In this document: positions 36,552 to 44,614 of the stretch, in pieces
Layout: each line of letters starts with the position of its first letter
Position numbering within the stretch: the first letter of the stretch is position 1
Origin: Anaerolineales bacterium
Lineage (GTDB): Bacteria > Chloroflexota > Anaerolineae > Anaerolineales > UBA11579
Direction of reading: 5' to 3'
Assembly (NCBI GenBank): GCA_019454165.1
Contig: CP075367.1
Location: 131,971 to 195,970, forward strand
DNA length: 64,000 nucleotides
The notes under the pieces: model-generated
What the model was told of the DNA's origin: nothing
The model's database searches: none
Seen by the model: the letters and a program-made list of their open reading frames with translations, nothing else
Made by a program: the position numbers and the translations under genes

Positions 36552-36659
36552 ATGTAACTTCCTCTCACTACAAGTATACGGAGAAAAATATTTACTAAAA
36601 CTTTCTAAATAATGAGAAATGCAAAACACTGCGTTCCAGAAGGCCCCAAACACGGGCGG

Positions 36660-36665
36660 TATAAT
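36660..36665 (+). promoter_or_regulatory. TATAAT -10 box of acnA
   Basis: A perfect TATAAT 17 bases before the ATG at 36683; the -35 is poor. A short leader containing GGAG is predicted. The 131-base divergent interval is AT-rich and also serves the lipoprotein gene on the other strand. Confidence 0.5.
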
Positions 36666-36682
36666 GAAGCGCGGAGCAATAG

Positions 36683-39388
36683 ATGACAACTGATTTCTTC
36701 AATACTCGCAGCACCCTGACCGTTGGCCCTAAAACATATACCTTCTATAGCTTAAGAAAACTTGAGGCAGCCGGCCTGACCAGGCTGGACAAGCTGCCGT
36801 TCTCCATGCGCATCATGCTGGAGGCGGCCCTGCGCGGCTGCAACAATGTAGACATCCTGGAGCAGGATGTGCGCAACCTGGCCGCCTGGCAGCCCCGCGT
36901 CGAGCAGCGCGGCGCCATGCCCTTCAAGCCGGCCCGCGTGCTGCTGCAAGACTTCACCGGCGTGCCCACCATTGTGGACCTGGCCGCCATGCGTGACGCG
37001 GTGGCCAAGCTGGGCGGCGACCCCAAGAAGATCAACCCCCAGGTGCCGGTAGACCTGGTGATCGACCATTCGGTGCAGGTGGATTTCTTCGCCAGCGCCG
37101 ACGCCCTGCAGCGCAATGCCGAGATCGAGTTCATGCGCAACCGCGAGCGCTACGAGTTCCTGCATTGGGGCCAGCAAGCCTTCGATAATTTCCGCGTCGT
37201 GCCACCCGCCACGGGCATCGTGCACCAGGTCAACCTCGAATTCCTGGCCCCGGTGGTGATGACCCGCCAGGTGGGCGAGGATGTGCTGGCTTTCCCTGAC
37301 ACGCTGGTCGGCACCGACTCGCACTCCACCATGATCAACGGCCTCGGCGTAGTGGGCTGGGGCGTAGGCGGCATCGAGGCCGAGGCCGCCATGCTGGGCC
37401 GCGCCATCGACATGCTCACGCCGGATGTATTGGGTTTCAAACTGCACGGCAAGCTGCGCGAAGGCGTCACCCCCACTGACCTGACCTTGACCATCACCCA
37501 GATGCTGCGCAAGAAGGGCGCGGTGGACAAGTTCATTGAATTCTACGGCGCAGGCTTGGATTCGCTCAGCCTGGCCGACCGCGCCATGATCGCCAACATG
37601 ACGCCTGAGAACGGTGGCACGATCACCTTCTTCCCCGTTGACGCCGAAACGCTGCGCTACCTGCGCGCCAGCGCCCGCACCGAAGAGCAGATCGCCCTGG
37701 TCGAGGCGTATTGCAAGGAACAGAACCTGTTCCGCGACGCCAACACGCCCGAGCCGGAATTCACCGACACGCTCGAGCTCGATCTGGACAGCGTCGAGCC
37801 CAGCCTGGCCGGCCCCAAGCGCCCGCAGGACCGCGTGAGCCTGGAGAACATGCGCGCCGAGTTCCACAAGGCGCTGCAAGCCCCCAAAACCGAGCGCGGT
37901 TTTGCCCTGCCGGCCGAGCGCATGAGCGACAAGGTCACCTTTGGCAGCAACGGCTCGCGCACCGAGATGGGCCACGGCGCCCTGGTCATCGCCGCCATCA
38001 CCTCGTGCACCAACACCAGCAATCCGTCCGTGATGCTGGGCGCCGGCCTGCTGGCCAAGAAAGCCGTCGAGCGCGGCCTCAAGGTCAAGCCCTACGTCAA
38101 GACCAGCCTGGCCCCCGGCTCCCGCGTCGTGACCGAATATCTCGAGAAGGCCCAGCTGATGGAACCGCTGGCCGAGCTCGGCTTCAACCTGGTGGGCTAC
38201 GGCTGTACCACCTGCATCGGCAACAGCGGCCCGCTGGCCGGCGAAGTGGTCAAGGCCATCACCGGCGGTGATCTGGTGACCGCGGCCGTGCTCTCCGGCA
38301 ACCGCAACTTCGAGGGCCGCATCCACCCCTACGCCCTGGCCAACTATCTGGCCTCCCCGCCGCTGGTCGTGGCCTACGCCCTGGCCGGCACGGTGGATAT
38401 TGACCTGACCAACGAGCCGCTCGGTATCGGGAAGAACAACGAGCCGGTCTACCTGAAGGACATCTGGCCCAGCCAGCAAGAAATCCGCGAAGCGGTGGAG
38501 ACCAACGTAACGCCCGAGATGTTCGCCGAGCGCTACTCCAACGTCTTCACCGGCAACGAAACCTGGAACGCCATCCAGGCCGGCAGCAGCGAGCTGTTCG
38601 ACTGGAAGGCCGACTCGACCTACATTCACCAGCCGCCCTTCTTTGACGGGCTGACGATGGAATTGCAGCCGATCAGCGATGTGCTGGACGCGCGCGTGCT
38701 GGTGAGCCTGGGCGACTCGGTCACCACGGACCACATCTCGCCGGCCGGCTCCATCCCGGCCGATAGCCCGGCAGGCAAGTTCCTGCTGGAGAACGGCGTC
38801 ACCGTTCCCAACTTCAACTCCTACGGCTCACGGCGTGGCAATGACCTCGTGCTGACCCGCGGCACCTTCGCCAACATCCGGCTCAAGAATCTGATGCTGG
38901 ACGGTGTGGAGGGCGGCTACACCCTGCACCTGCCCGACGGCGAGCAGATGAGCATCTACGACGCTTCGCAAAAGTACAAGGCCGATGGCACGCCGCTGAT
39001 CGTGCTGGCCGGCAAGGAATACGGCTCTGGCTCCAGCCGTGACTGGGCCGCCAAAGGCCCGCTGCTGTTGGGCGTCAAAGCCGTCATCGCCGAATCCTTC
39101 GAGCGCATCCACCGCAGCAATCTGGTGGGCATGGGCGTGCTGCCCCTGCAGTTCAAGGGCGGCCAAAGCCGCGAAACCCTGGGCCTGACCGGGCGCGAGC
39201 GTTTCTCGCTGACCGGCATCGAGGGCATGCATGGCCCGGCCGCTGACATCAGCGTGGTGGCGGTGGACGAGAACGGCAAGGAGACCGCCTTCACCGTCAA
39301 GAGCCGCCTCGACACCCCGCTGGACCTGGAAGTCTATAAGCAGGGCGGCATCCTGCAGACCGTGCTGCGCGAACTGGCCAAGAACTAG
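36683..39388 (+). CDS. acnA: Aconitate hydratase
   Basis: A 901-residue AcnA/IRP1-type enzyme of the citric acid cycle that isomerises citrate and isocitrate. The Fe-S cluster cysteines lie in [17 protein letters not shown] and [13 protein letters not shown]. Other marks are [42 protein letters not shown] and, in the swivel domain, [17 protein letters not shown]. Length is standard. It has its own TATAAT promoter and stands alone. A REP-like repeat and a strong terminator follow. Confidence 0.98.
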   Translation: MTTDFFNTRSTLTVGPKTYTFYSLRKLEAAGLTRLDKLPFSMRIMLEAALRGCNNVDILEQDVRNLAAWQPRVEQRGAMPFKPARVLLQDFTGVPTIVDLAAMRDAVAKLGGDPKKINPQVPVDLVIDHSVQVDFFASADALQRNAEIEFMRNRERYEFLHWGQQAFDNFRVVPPATGIVHQVNLEFLAPVVMTRQVGEDVLAFPDTLVGTDSHSTMINGLGVVGWGVGGIEAEAAMLGRAIDMLTPDVLGFKLHGKLREGVTPTDLTLTITQMLRKKGAVDKFIEFYGAGLDSLSLADRAMIANMTPENGGTITFFPVDAETLRYLRASARTEEQIALVEAYCKEQNLFRDANTPEPEFTDTLELDLDSVEPSLAGPKRPQDRVSLENMRAEFHKALQAPKTERGFALPAERMSDKVTFGSNGSRTEMGHGALVIAAITSCTNTSNPSVMLGAGLLAKKAVERGLKVKPYVKTSLAPGSRVVTEYLEKAQLMEPLAELGFNLVGYGCTTCIGNSGPLAGEVVKAITGGDLVTAAVLSGNRNFEGRIHPYALANYLASPPLVVAYALAGTVDIDLTNEPLGIGKNNEPVYLKDIWPSQQEIREAVETNVTPEMFAERYSNVFTGNETWNAIQAGSSELFDWKADSTYIHQPPFFDGLTMELQPISDVLDARVLVSLGDSVTTDHISPAGSIPADSPAGKFLLENGVTVPNFNSYGSRRGNDLVLTRGTFANIRLKNLMLDGVEGGYTLHLPDGEQMSIYDASQKYKADGTPLIVLAGKEYGSGSSRDWAAKGPLLLGVKAVIAESFERIHRSNLVGMGVLPLQFKGGQSRETLGLTGRERFSLTGIEGMHGPAADISVVAVDENGKETAFTVKSRLDTPLDLEVYKQGGILQTVLRELAKN

Positions 39389-39390
39389 GC

Positions 39391-39438
39391 GTCATTGCGA
39401 GGACTGCGCTGCAAAGCAGCGCTGACGAAGCAATCCCC
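39391..39438. repeat. REP-like palindromic repeat, copy 1
   Basis: GTCATTGCGAGG at the left and CGAAGCAATCCCC at the right flank a perfect hairpin GCGCTGC-AAA-GCAGCGC (39406-39422). The ends carry ATTGC/GCAAT inverted. A diverged copy in the opposite orientation lies at 41931-41972. Elements of this look are scattered in many genomes. Confidence 0.6.
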
Positions 39439-39452
39439 ATGCTAGTAAAAAA

Positions 39453-39484
39453 AAAAAGAGCCCGCCAAATGGCGGGCTCTTTTT
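39453..39484. terminator. Bidirectional terminator between acnA and the unknown gene
   Basis: A perfect 14-bp stem (39453-39466 with 39471-39484) around an AAAT loop, with an A run of ten before it and a T run at the end. Confidence 0.92.
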
Positions 39485-39501
39485 GTTCTCACTCAGCGTG
39501 C

Positions 39502-40995
39502 CTACATCGGCACTTGCTCTTCCTTCAGGTGCAGGCGCCCGTCCGGGCCGGGCTCGTAGCTCATCTTGCCCTGCGGCACATGCGGGTCGATCTCCAGGTC
39601 GCCGCTGTCCATCGCATCCCAGAACAGCTGGAAGGGCACCTTGCCCTCTTCCCACTTCTCGATCATCACCAGGCCATGGCCGGGCAACACCGTGAAGGCG
39701 ATCTTACGCGGGTCGCTGGGGTTGAGCAGGATCTCGGCCCGACTGAAGGCGCCCTTGATGCCCTTGGCCTGCGCCTCAGTGGCGCACGACACCAGGTAGT
39801 GATAGTAGGGAGCATCCAGCGGAACGTATTCCACCAGCTCGGGGTTGAAGGCTTTCACGCCACGGTGGCCGTGCAGCTTAGAGCGTGACACGGGCACCTG
39901 GGTCTTGACCGCGCCACTCTCCACTTCGATCCACGGCAGCGGGCCGTCCAGGTCCATCATTTCCACAGCTTCGGAGGACGGCTTGTCGTTGCGCTTACCG
40001 TCCACATGGCGCACCTGGGCGCCGGCGCCGTCAGGGCGCACGCCCACGATCAGCGCCAGGTCGTCATCGGTGATGTTGCCTTTGTCCACCGGGCGGGCGC
40101 TGCCGGTGATGGTAGCCACCAGGCCCTGTACCCGCGGGTCCCAGGTGCCGAAGCAGCCTTCGCTGTACTGGCTGGCGATCGAGTCGTTGACGGCCGGCAC
40201 GGCCACCAGGTCTTCGATGCGCACCATCTCGGTGAAGAAGTTGCGCTTGCCCAGCTCCTGGCCGGCGCGGCGCATGGCCTCGGGGGTGCTCATGGCCTGC
40301 CATTCTTCGGCGGTCACCTTGGGTTCCATCACCTGGTGGTTGGTGATCTCATGCGTGCTCTCGGTGGTCACCATGCGCAGGGCAATATCGGTATAGAAGG
40401 CGTCGGCGCTGGCGTTCACCGAGGCCGGGAAGGCGCCCACCAGGTCAAAATGGTAGACGCGCTCGGGGTGCTCGTCACCCACGGTCAGCAGCACGCGGAT
40501 GCTCTTGGCCTGGGCCTGCAGCAAGCGCAGCAGCGACATGATCGGGCCGCCGCGCAAGCCCTGCTCGATCAGCACACGCGGCGATTCGGGCGAGAGCCCC
40601 TCGAACTCGAAGTCTTTCGGGTCGAGCGGCTGCTTGGCCAGGGCGGCCTTGAAATGATCGATCTTCTCTTTGAATTCCTGTTCCGTCATATGGATCATGG
40701 TGTAAATGACGGGCGATTCCTTCAGGCCGAACTGGCGACGGGCCATGAACATGAAGGCCTTGCGCCACGGGATCGGGTCGCCGTATTTGGCGGTGGTCAG
40801 GATCACATCCGTGCTGTCGGCCGGGTTTTCGACCACGTTGTGGCCCAGCTGCCTGAACTTCTCCAGCAGGCCATCGGCCAATTCTTCAATGGCCGATGAC
40901 ACCGGCGCATCGCCGGGCACAAAGCTGACTTCAATTTGGCGCAGCCACGAGTGTACGGGGTTGGCCACTTTCAGGGCTTCTTGGGGTATTTCCAT
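39502..40995 (-). CDS. Unrecognised 497-residue cytoplasmic protein
   Basis: I do not recognise this family. The protein is soluble, without signal peptide or membrane helix, and rich in acidic residues. Possible landmarks are TTAKYGDPIPWRKAFMFMAR, GLRGGPIMSLLRLLQAQ, a TTESTHEITNHQVMEPK stretch, SEGCFGTWDPRVQGLVATITGSAR, and SRSKLHGHRGVKAFNP. Conserved-looking His, Cys and Asp residues suggest an enzyme. The ATG at 40995 is preferred over an in-frame TTG at 41013 because the intervening CAGAGG makes a good ribosome-binding site. It is a lone gene, convergent with acnA, divergent from surE, and bracketed by two inverted copies of a REP-like repeat. Confidence 0.85.
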   Translation of the reverse strand: MEIPQEALKVANPVHSWLRQIEVSFVPGDAPVSSAIEELADGLLEKFRQLGHNVVENPADSTDVILTTAKYGDPIPWRKAFMFMARRQFGLKESPVIYTMIHMTEQEFKEKIDHFKAALAKQPLDPKDFEFEGLSPESPRVLIEQGLRGGPIMSLLRLLQAQAKSIRVLLTVGDEHPERVYHFDLVGAFPASVNASADAFYTDIALRMVTTESTHEITNHQVMEPKVTAEEWQAMSTPEAMRRAGQELGKRNFFTEMVRIEDLVAVPAVNDSIASQYSEGCFGTWDPRVQGLVATITGSARPVDKGNITDDDLALIVGVRPDGAGAQVRHVDGKRNDKPSSEAVEMMDLDGPLPWIEVESGAVKTQVPVSRSKLHGHRGVKAFNPELVEYVPLDAPYYHYLVSCATEAQAKGIKGAFSRAEILLNPSDPRKIAFTVLPGHGLVMIEKWEEGKVPFQLFWDAMDSGDLEIDPHVPQGKMSYEPGPDGRLHLKEEQVPM

Positions 40996-41128
40996 CGCTT
41001 CAAACCTCTGCAAATTGAGGGATTTTTACGCCGCACAGCGGCGTTCCGCCACATCAGGGCGTGTATGCGATAATACTACCGCAAGGGCAATTATCACACA
41101 CAGTATAGGGTTAAACACGGCAATCGTT

Positions 41129-41893
41129 ATGAAGATACTCGTAACCAATGATGACGGCATCACCCACCCAGGCCTCTTGGCGCTGGTAAACGCCGTAAAA
41201 CCCCTGGGAGAGGTCACCGTTCTGGCGCCTGACCGCAACTGGAGCGCCTCAGGCCACGTGAAGACCCTGCACCGCCCGCTGCGCGTGCGCCCCACCCAGC
41301 TGCCGGATGGCACGCCGGCCCACATGAGCGACGGTGCGCCCTCAGACTGCATCGCCCTGGCCTTGCTGGGCTACTTTGACCACGAGTTCGACCTGGTGGT
41401 GTCCGGCATCAACCCGTACGCCAACATTGGCGATGATGTCACCTACTCCGGCACCGTCACGGCCGCCATGGAAGCCGCCATCGGCGGGCTGCCCGGCGTG
41501 GCCTTCTCACTCGACTCGCCGATCGGGCTCAACAGCCAGCGCGATTTCAGCGCCGCCACCCAGATCTGCCAGCGGGTGGCAATGCGCGTGGCCGCCGGCG
41601 GCCTGCCGCGCCACACGCTGCTCAACGTCAACATCCCCTACCTGCCGCTGGAGCAGATCAAGGGCATGCAAGTGACCCGTCTGGGGCTGCGCGTTTACCG
41701 CGATGAGCTTATCCGCCGCACCGACCCGCAGCACAACCCCTACTACTGGATCGGCGGCGAAGCGCCCACCGGCCAGCCTGACGAAGGCACCGAGGTCGGA
41801 GCGCTGCAAGCCGGCTTCGTTTCGATCACCCCACTGCAGATGGATATGACCGCCTATAACCTGCTGCCCGAACTTGCCACCTGGCAGTGGTAA
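41129..41893 (+). CDS. surE: 5'-nucleotidase SurE
   Basis: A 254-residue metal-dependent nucleoside-monophosphate phosphatase. The metal site is seen in ILVTNDDGITHPG, the conserved SGHVKTLHRPLRV, and VSGINPYANIGDDVTYSGTVTAAMEA. It belongs to stationary-phase survival functions in other bacteria. The ATG at 41129 begins the canonical MKILVTNDDG; earlier in-frame codons overlap the divergent gene and are not homologous. Confidence 0.96.
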   Translation: MKILVTNDDGITHPGLLALVNAVKPLGEVTVLAPDRNWSASGHVKTLHRPLRVRPTQLPDGTPAHMSDGAPSDCIALALLGYFDHEFDLVVSGINPYANIGDDVTYSGTVTAAMEAAIGGLPGVAFSLDSPIGLNSQRDFSAATQICQRVAMRVAAGGLPRHTLLNVNIPYLPLEQIKGMQVTRLGLRVYRDELIRRTDPQHNPYYWIGGEAPTGQPDEGTEVGALQAGFVSITPLQMDMTAYNLLPELATWQW

Positions 41894-41930
41894 CTCCTGC
41901 TTTGAACTTGGCTCTGGCTTGGGGATTGCA

Positions 41931-41972
41931 CTTCGTTCAGCAACTCGCTGCTTCACATCCTCGCAAGGACAG
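41931..41972. repeat. REP-like repeat, diverged copy 2 (inverted relative to copy 1)
   Basis: GGGGATTGC, then CTTCGTTCAGC, CGCTGCTT and TCCTCGCAAGGACAG align, with small insertions, to the reverse complement of 39391-39438. The hairpin is no longer perfect, so this copy looks older. Confidence 0.5.
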
Positions 41973-42080
41973 CGTTGGCGAAGCATATTGATAAATGATT
42001 AATAATTTCATAAAACCTTTGGGTGCTAAAATCGTAGTTAAGTGCACAGACTGTGCAACGAAGGAGAGAACGATAAAAGA

Positions 42081-42656
42081 ATGGAAATCTTAAGCGGCAT
42101 CTTTTCTGCTTTTGGCCTTTCAGCCAGCGCGGGATTGAACGCCTACATCCCGCTATTGGTCGTCTCACTGCTGGGGCGTTACACCTCGCTCATCGAGCTG
42201 AACTCCCCTTGGGACACCCTGACCAGTGGCTGGATCATCGGCCTGTTGGTAGCCCTGTCTGCGATCGAGTTCTTCGCAGACAAAGCCCCGCTGGTCAACC
42301 ATCTCAATGATGCCATCCAGACCTTTGTGCGGCCGGCGGCCGGCGCTATCGCTTTCGCCGCCAGCACGCAGGTGATCGACGGCATCAACCCGGTGGTGGC
42401 CCTGGCGGCTGGCCTGCTGATCGCCGGCACCGTGCATGTGGCTAAGGCGGGCGTCATGCGCCCGGCGGTCACAAGCGTGAGCGGCGGTACGGCCAACGTG
42501 GCCGTAGGCCTGGTGGAGGATGTAGCCGCGATCTCGGTATCCCTGATCGCCGTGCTCATCCCGCTTATCATTGGTATAGTCTTCATTCCATTGCTGGCTT
42601 TGGTGATCTGGATGCTTTGGCGCCGCGCCAACCGCAATGTACAACCCGCAACGTAG
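42081..42656 (+). CDS. DUF4126 membrane protein
   Basis: A 191-residue integral membrane protein of the DUF4126 family. It starts EILSGIFSAFGLSASAGLNAYIPLLVVSLLG-like and has WDTLTSGWIIG, FFADKAPLVNHLNDAIQTFVRPAAGA and a C-terminal helix pair. Five or so hydrophobic helices are seen. Function is unknown. AAGGAGAG lies 13 bases before the ATG. It is followed, 16 bases on, by the disordered membrane protein. Confidence 0.88.
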   Translation: MEILSGIFSAFGLSASAGLNAYIPLLVVSLLGRYTSLIELNSPWDTLTSGWIIGLLVALSAIEFFADKAPLVNHLNDAIQTFVRPAAGAIAFAASTQVIDGINPVVALAAGLLIAGTVHVAKAGVMRPAVTSVSGGTANVAVGLVEDVAAISVSLIAVLIPLIIGIVFIPLLALVIWMLWRRANRNVQPAT

Positions 42657-42672
42657 ATAGAGGTAAGACATT

Positions 42673-43092
42673 ATGGCACTTCGAGGTTCTTCCGGCGGCC
42701 GCAATAAATCCGGCCGCTCCAGCTCCAGCGCTCGTTCCACCAGTGGCGGCGGCAGCCGCAGCGGCCGCGGCGCCAGCTCCTCCGGCGGCGGTTCGCGCAG
42801 CACCGGTCTGCCCAGCCGCGGCTCGGCCGGCGCAGCCCGCCGCAGTTCCGGCAGCAGCGCCCCCAAGGAAACCGGCCTGTCCGGTGCAAGTGGCGGCGTG
42901 ACCCGTCGCGGCCTGTCCGGCGGCCGAGCTGGTGTACAGCAGACCCCCGGCTACGGCAGCAACAGCGGCCGCCGCTTCCCGTGGACGATCGTGATCATCC
43001 TGGGCATCCTGCTGCTGTGCTGCATCGCCACCTTCCTGGCCGCCTGGCTCATGGGCGACAGCGTGGTGGAGATCCTGCGCCAGCTGCAGTAA
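42673..43092 (+). CDS. S/G/R-rich disordered protein with a C-terminal membrane anchor
   Basis: A 139-residue protein. Residues 1-98 are almost entirely Ser, Gly, Arg and Ala (SSGGRNKSGRSSSSARSTSG and similar), with no predicted fold and a strong positive charge. One membrane helix (WTIVIILGILLLCCIATFLAAWL, about 103-125) follows and a short amphipathic tail ends it. By the positive-inside rule the basic region would be cytoplasmic, making it a tail-anchored basic protein. Such a region could bind nucleic acid or acidic lipid; this is inference. It is the second gene after DUF4126. Confidence 0.75.
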   Translation: MALRGSSGGRNKSGRSSSSARSTSGGGSRSGRGASSSGGGSRSTGLPSRGSAGAARRSSGSSAPKETGLSGASGGVTRRGLSGGRAGVQQTPGYGSNSGRRFPWTIVIILGILLLCCIATFLAAWLMGDSVVEILRQLQ

Positions 43093-43106
43093 GCTGCATC
43101 CTAAGC

Positions 43107-43146
43107 AAATAAAAAAACGCCCGCAAATGCGGGCGTTTTTTTATTT
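43107..43146. terminator. Bidirectional terminator, 18-bp palindrome
   Basis: A perfect 18-bp stem (43107-43124 with 43129-43146) around AAAT. The core is the same CGCCCGC-AAAT-GCGGGCG as after trpS. The stop codon of the convergent DUF402 gene lies in its right arm. Confidence 0.93.
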
Positions 43147-43596
43147 GGCGAAGCGTTGCCGGAAATGAGCTTGCAGCGCCGCCAGCCCATCCAGGGCCAG
43201 CTGGCGGTCCTCGATGCTGCATTCCAGCGCCTCGAATTCGTCTTCGTCCAGCACGACTTGACGCCCATCTGGGTAGACCAGCAGATCCAACGCAAAATCA
43301 CGGAAGATGATTTGCCCGGGCGTGATCACCGCCGGCGCCGAGATGTTGCAATACCATCCTTTCAGGTGATCGTCAGACTTGTCGTGGACCTCAAAGATGT
43401 TGTACCAACGGTCATCAAAGTAGCTTTCCAAAAAGCGATCGCCCTTAGCCAGCGGGATATCCACCATGTGCCCGCTCTCGGCATTGAACAGCGCCTCGAC
43501 CAGGGCTTCATGCCCAGCATGGCTGAGCAAACGGCCGCGCCACTCGTACATCAGCTGGCCGGCCGGGTTTTGTTTGAGAACGGTGATATCAGTCAT
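43141..43596 (-). CDS. DUF402 protein
   Basis: A 151-residue protein with a DUF402 beta-barrel-like domain: YFDDRWYNIFEVHDK, LKGWYCNISAPAVI, and the acidic metal-binding-like FRDFALDLLVYPDGR with ...VLDEDEFEAL. DUF402 proteins include nucleoside di/triphosphatases. The ATG at 43596 overlaps the end of the ABC ATPase by eight bases, so it is the last gene of the thiamine operon. A role in nucleotide or thiamine-phosphate hydrolysis would fit but is not shown. Confidence 0.85.
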   Translation of the reverse strand: MTDITVLKQNPAGQLMYEWRGRLLSHAGHEALVEALFNAESGHMVDIPLAKGDRFLESYFDDRWYNIFEVHDKSDDHLKGWYCNISAPAVITPGQIIFRDFALDLLVYPDGRQVVLDEDEFEALECSIEDRQLALDGLAALQAHFRQRFAK

Positions 43597-44614
43597 TGCG
43601 GAAGATGCGCAGCGCCTGGGCCGGGTCAAAGCTCAACTCAAGCGTTTGGCCCACGGCGGGCAACTGTGCACTGGATGGCAATTCTAGTGCAAGCACTGCA
43701 TCCTTGACAGCCACCTCGGCCAGCCACTGGCTGCCGCGGAACTGTTTGCGCTGCAGCGTACCCTGCACGCTGTACGGGCCACCTGCACCCAGGTGCAGGC
43801 TGTCTGGCCGCAGCAGCACCGTCACCTCGCCGGCGGGTTGGCCGGCGAGCGGCAGGCTCCCGAACGGAGCGTGCAGCTGCTCGCCTTCGATCGTGGCGGC
43901 GAACAGGTTTTGCATCCCCAGAAAGCGCGCCACGAATTCGGAGGCGGGCTGGCGATACAGCTCCTCCGGCGGCCCGATCTGGGCGAATTGCCCCGCATTC
44001 AGGATGGCAACTCGATCAGCGATGGCGTAGGCCTCTTCCTGGTCATGCGTGACGTATAGACTCGTCAGCTGCTGCGCCTTCAAGATCTCGCCCAGCTGGG
44101 TCAGCAGGCGCGTGCGCAAGGCGCGATCCAGCGAACCGAGCGGCTCGTCTAGCATCAGCAGGTGCGGCGCGGGCGCCAGCGCCCGCGCCAGCGCCACGCG
44201 CTGCTGCTCGCCGCCGGAGAGGCTGGTGACATCCCGCAGCTCGAAGCCGTCCAGCCCTACCAGATGCAGCACCTCGCTCACCCGCGCTGCGATCTGCTCT
44301 GCATCCTGCCCGGCCATCTGCAGGCCGAAGGCGACATTGCCGAACACATCTCGATGCGGGAAGAGCGCATAATCCTGGAACATGAGGCCGAAGCCGCGGC
44401 GGTGCGGCGGCGTATGGGTCACATCCACGCCGTCCCATAGCACCTGGCCGCTGTCCGGCGTCTCCAACCCTGCCACGATGGAGAGCAACGTAGACTTGCC
44501 GCTGCCACTGGGGCCGAGCAAGGCCAACACCTCGCCCGACTCGACGCGCAGGTCAATACCGGCCAGGACAACCTTGCCATCGTAGCGCTTGGTGATGTTG
44601 CGCAGCTCAAGCAT
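43589..44614 (-). CDS. thiQ: ABC importer ATPase, thiamine/iron class
   Basis: A 341-residue ATPase with a C-terminal TOBE-like extension. Motifs: Walker A LLGPSGSGKSTLL, Q-loop LMFQDYALFPHRDVFGNVAFGL, signature LSGGEQQRVALARAL, Walker B LLMLDEPLGSLDR, and switch VTHDQEEAYAIADR. Sequence alone fits iron, spermidine or thiamine importers; the riboswitch-controlled operon with thiN supports thiamine. The ATG at 44614 overlaps the permease stop by one base (TGATG). Confidence 0.85.
   Translation of the reverse strand: MLELRNITKRYDGKVVLAGIDLRVESGEVLALLGPSGSGKSTLLSIVAGLETPDSGQVLWDGVDVTHTPPHRRGFGLMFQDYALFPHRDVFGNVAFGLQMAGQDAEQIAARVSEVLHLVGLDGFELRDVTSLSGGEQQRVALARALAPAPHLLMLDEPLGSLDRALRTRLLTQLGEILKAQQLTSLYVTHDQEEAYAIADRVAILNAGQFAQIGPPEELYRQPASEFVARFLGMQNLFAATIEGEQLHAPFGSLPLAGQPAGEVTVLLRPDSLHLGAGGPYSVQGTLQRKQFRGSQWLAEVAVKDAVLALELPSSAQLPAVGQTLELSFDPAQALRIFRND

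Noticed and set aside
36752..38734. A 660-codon open frame on the minus strand opposite aconitase
   Set aside because: It is antisense to a clearly identified gene and shows no motif; high G+C creates long open antisense frames.
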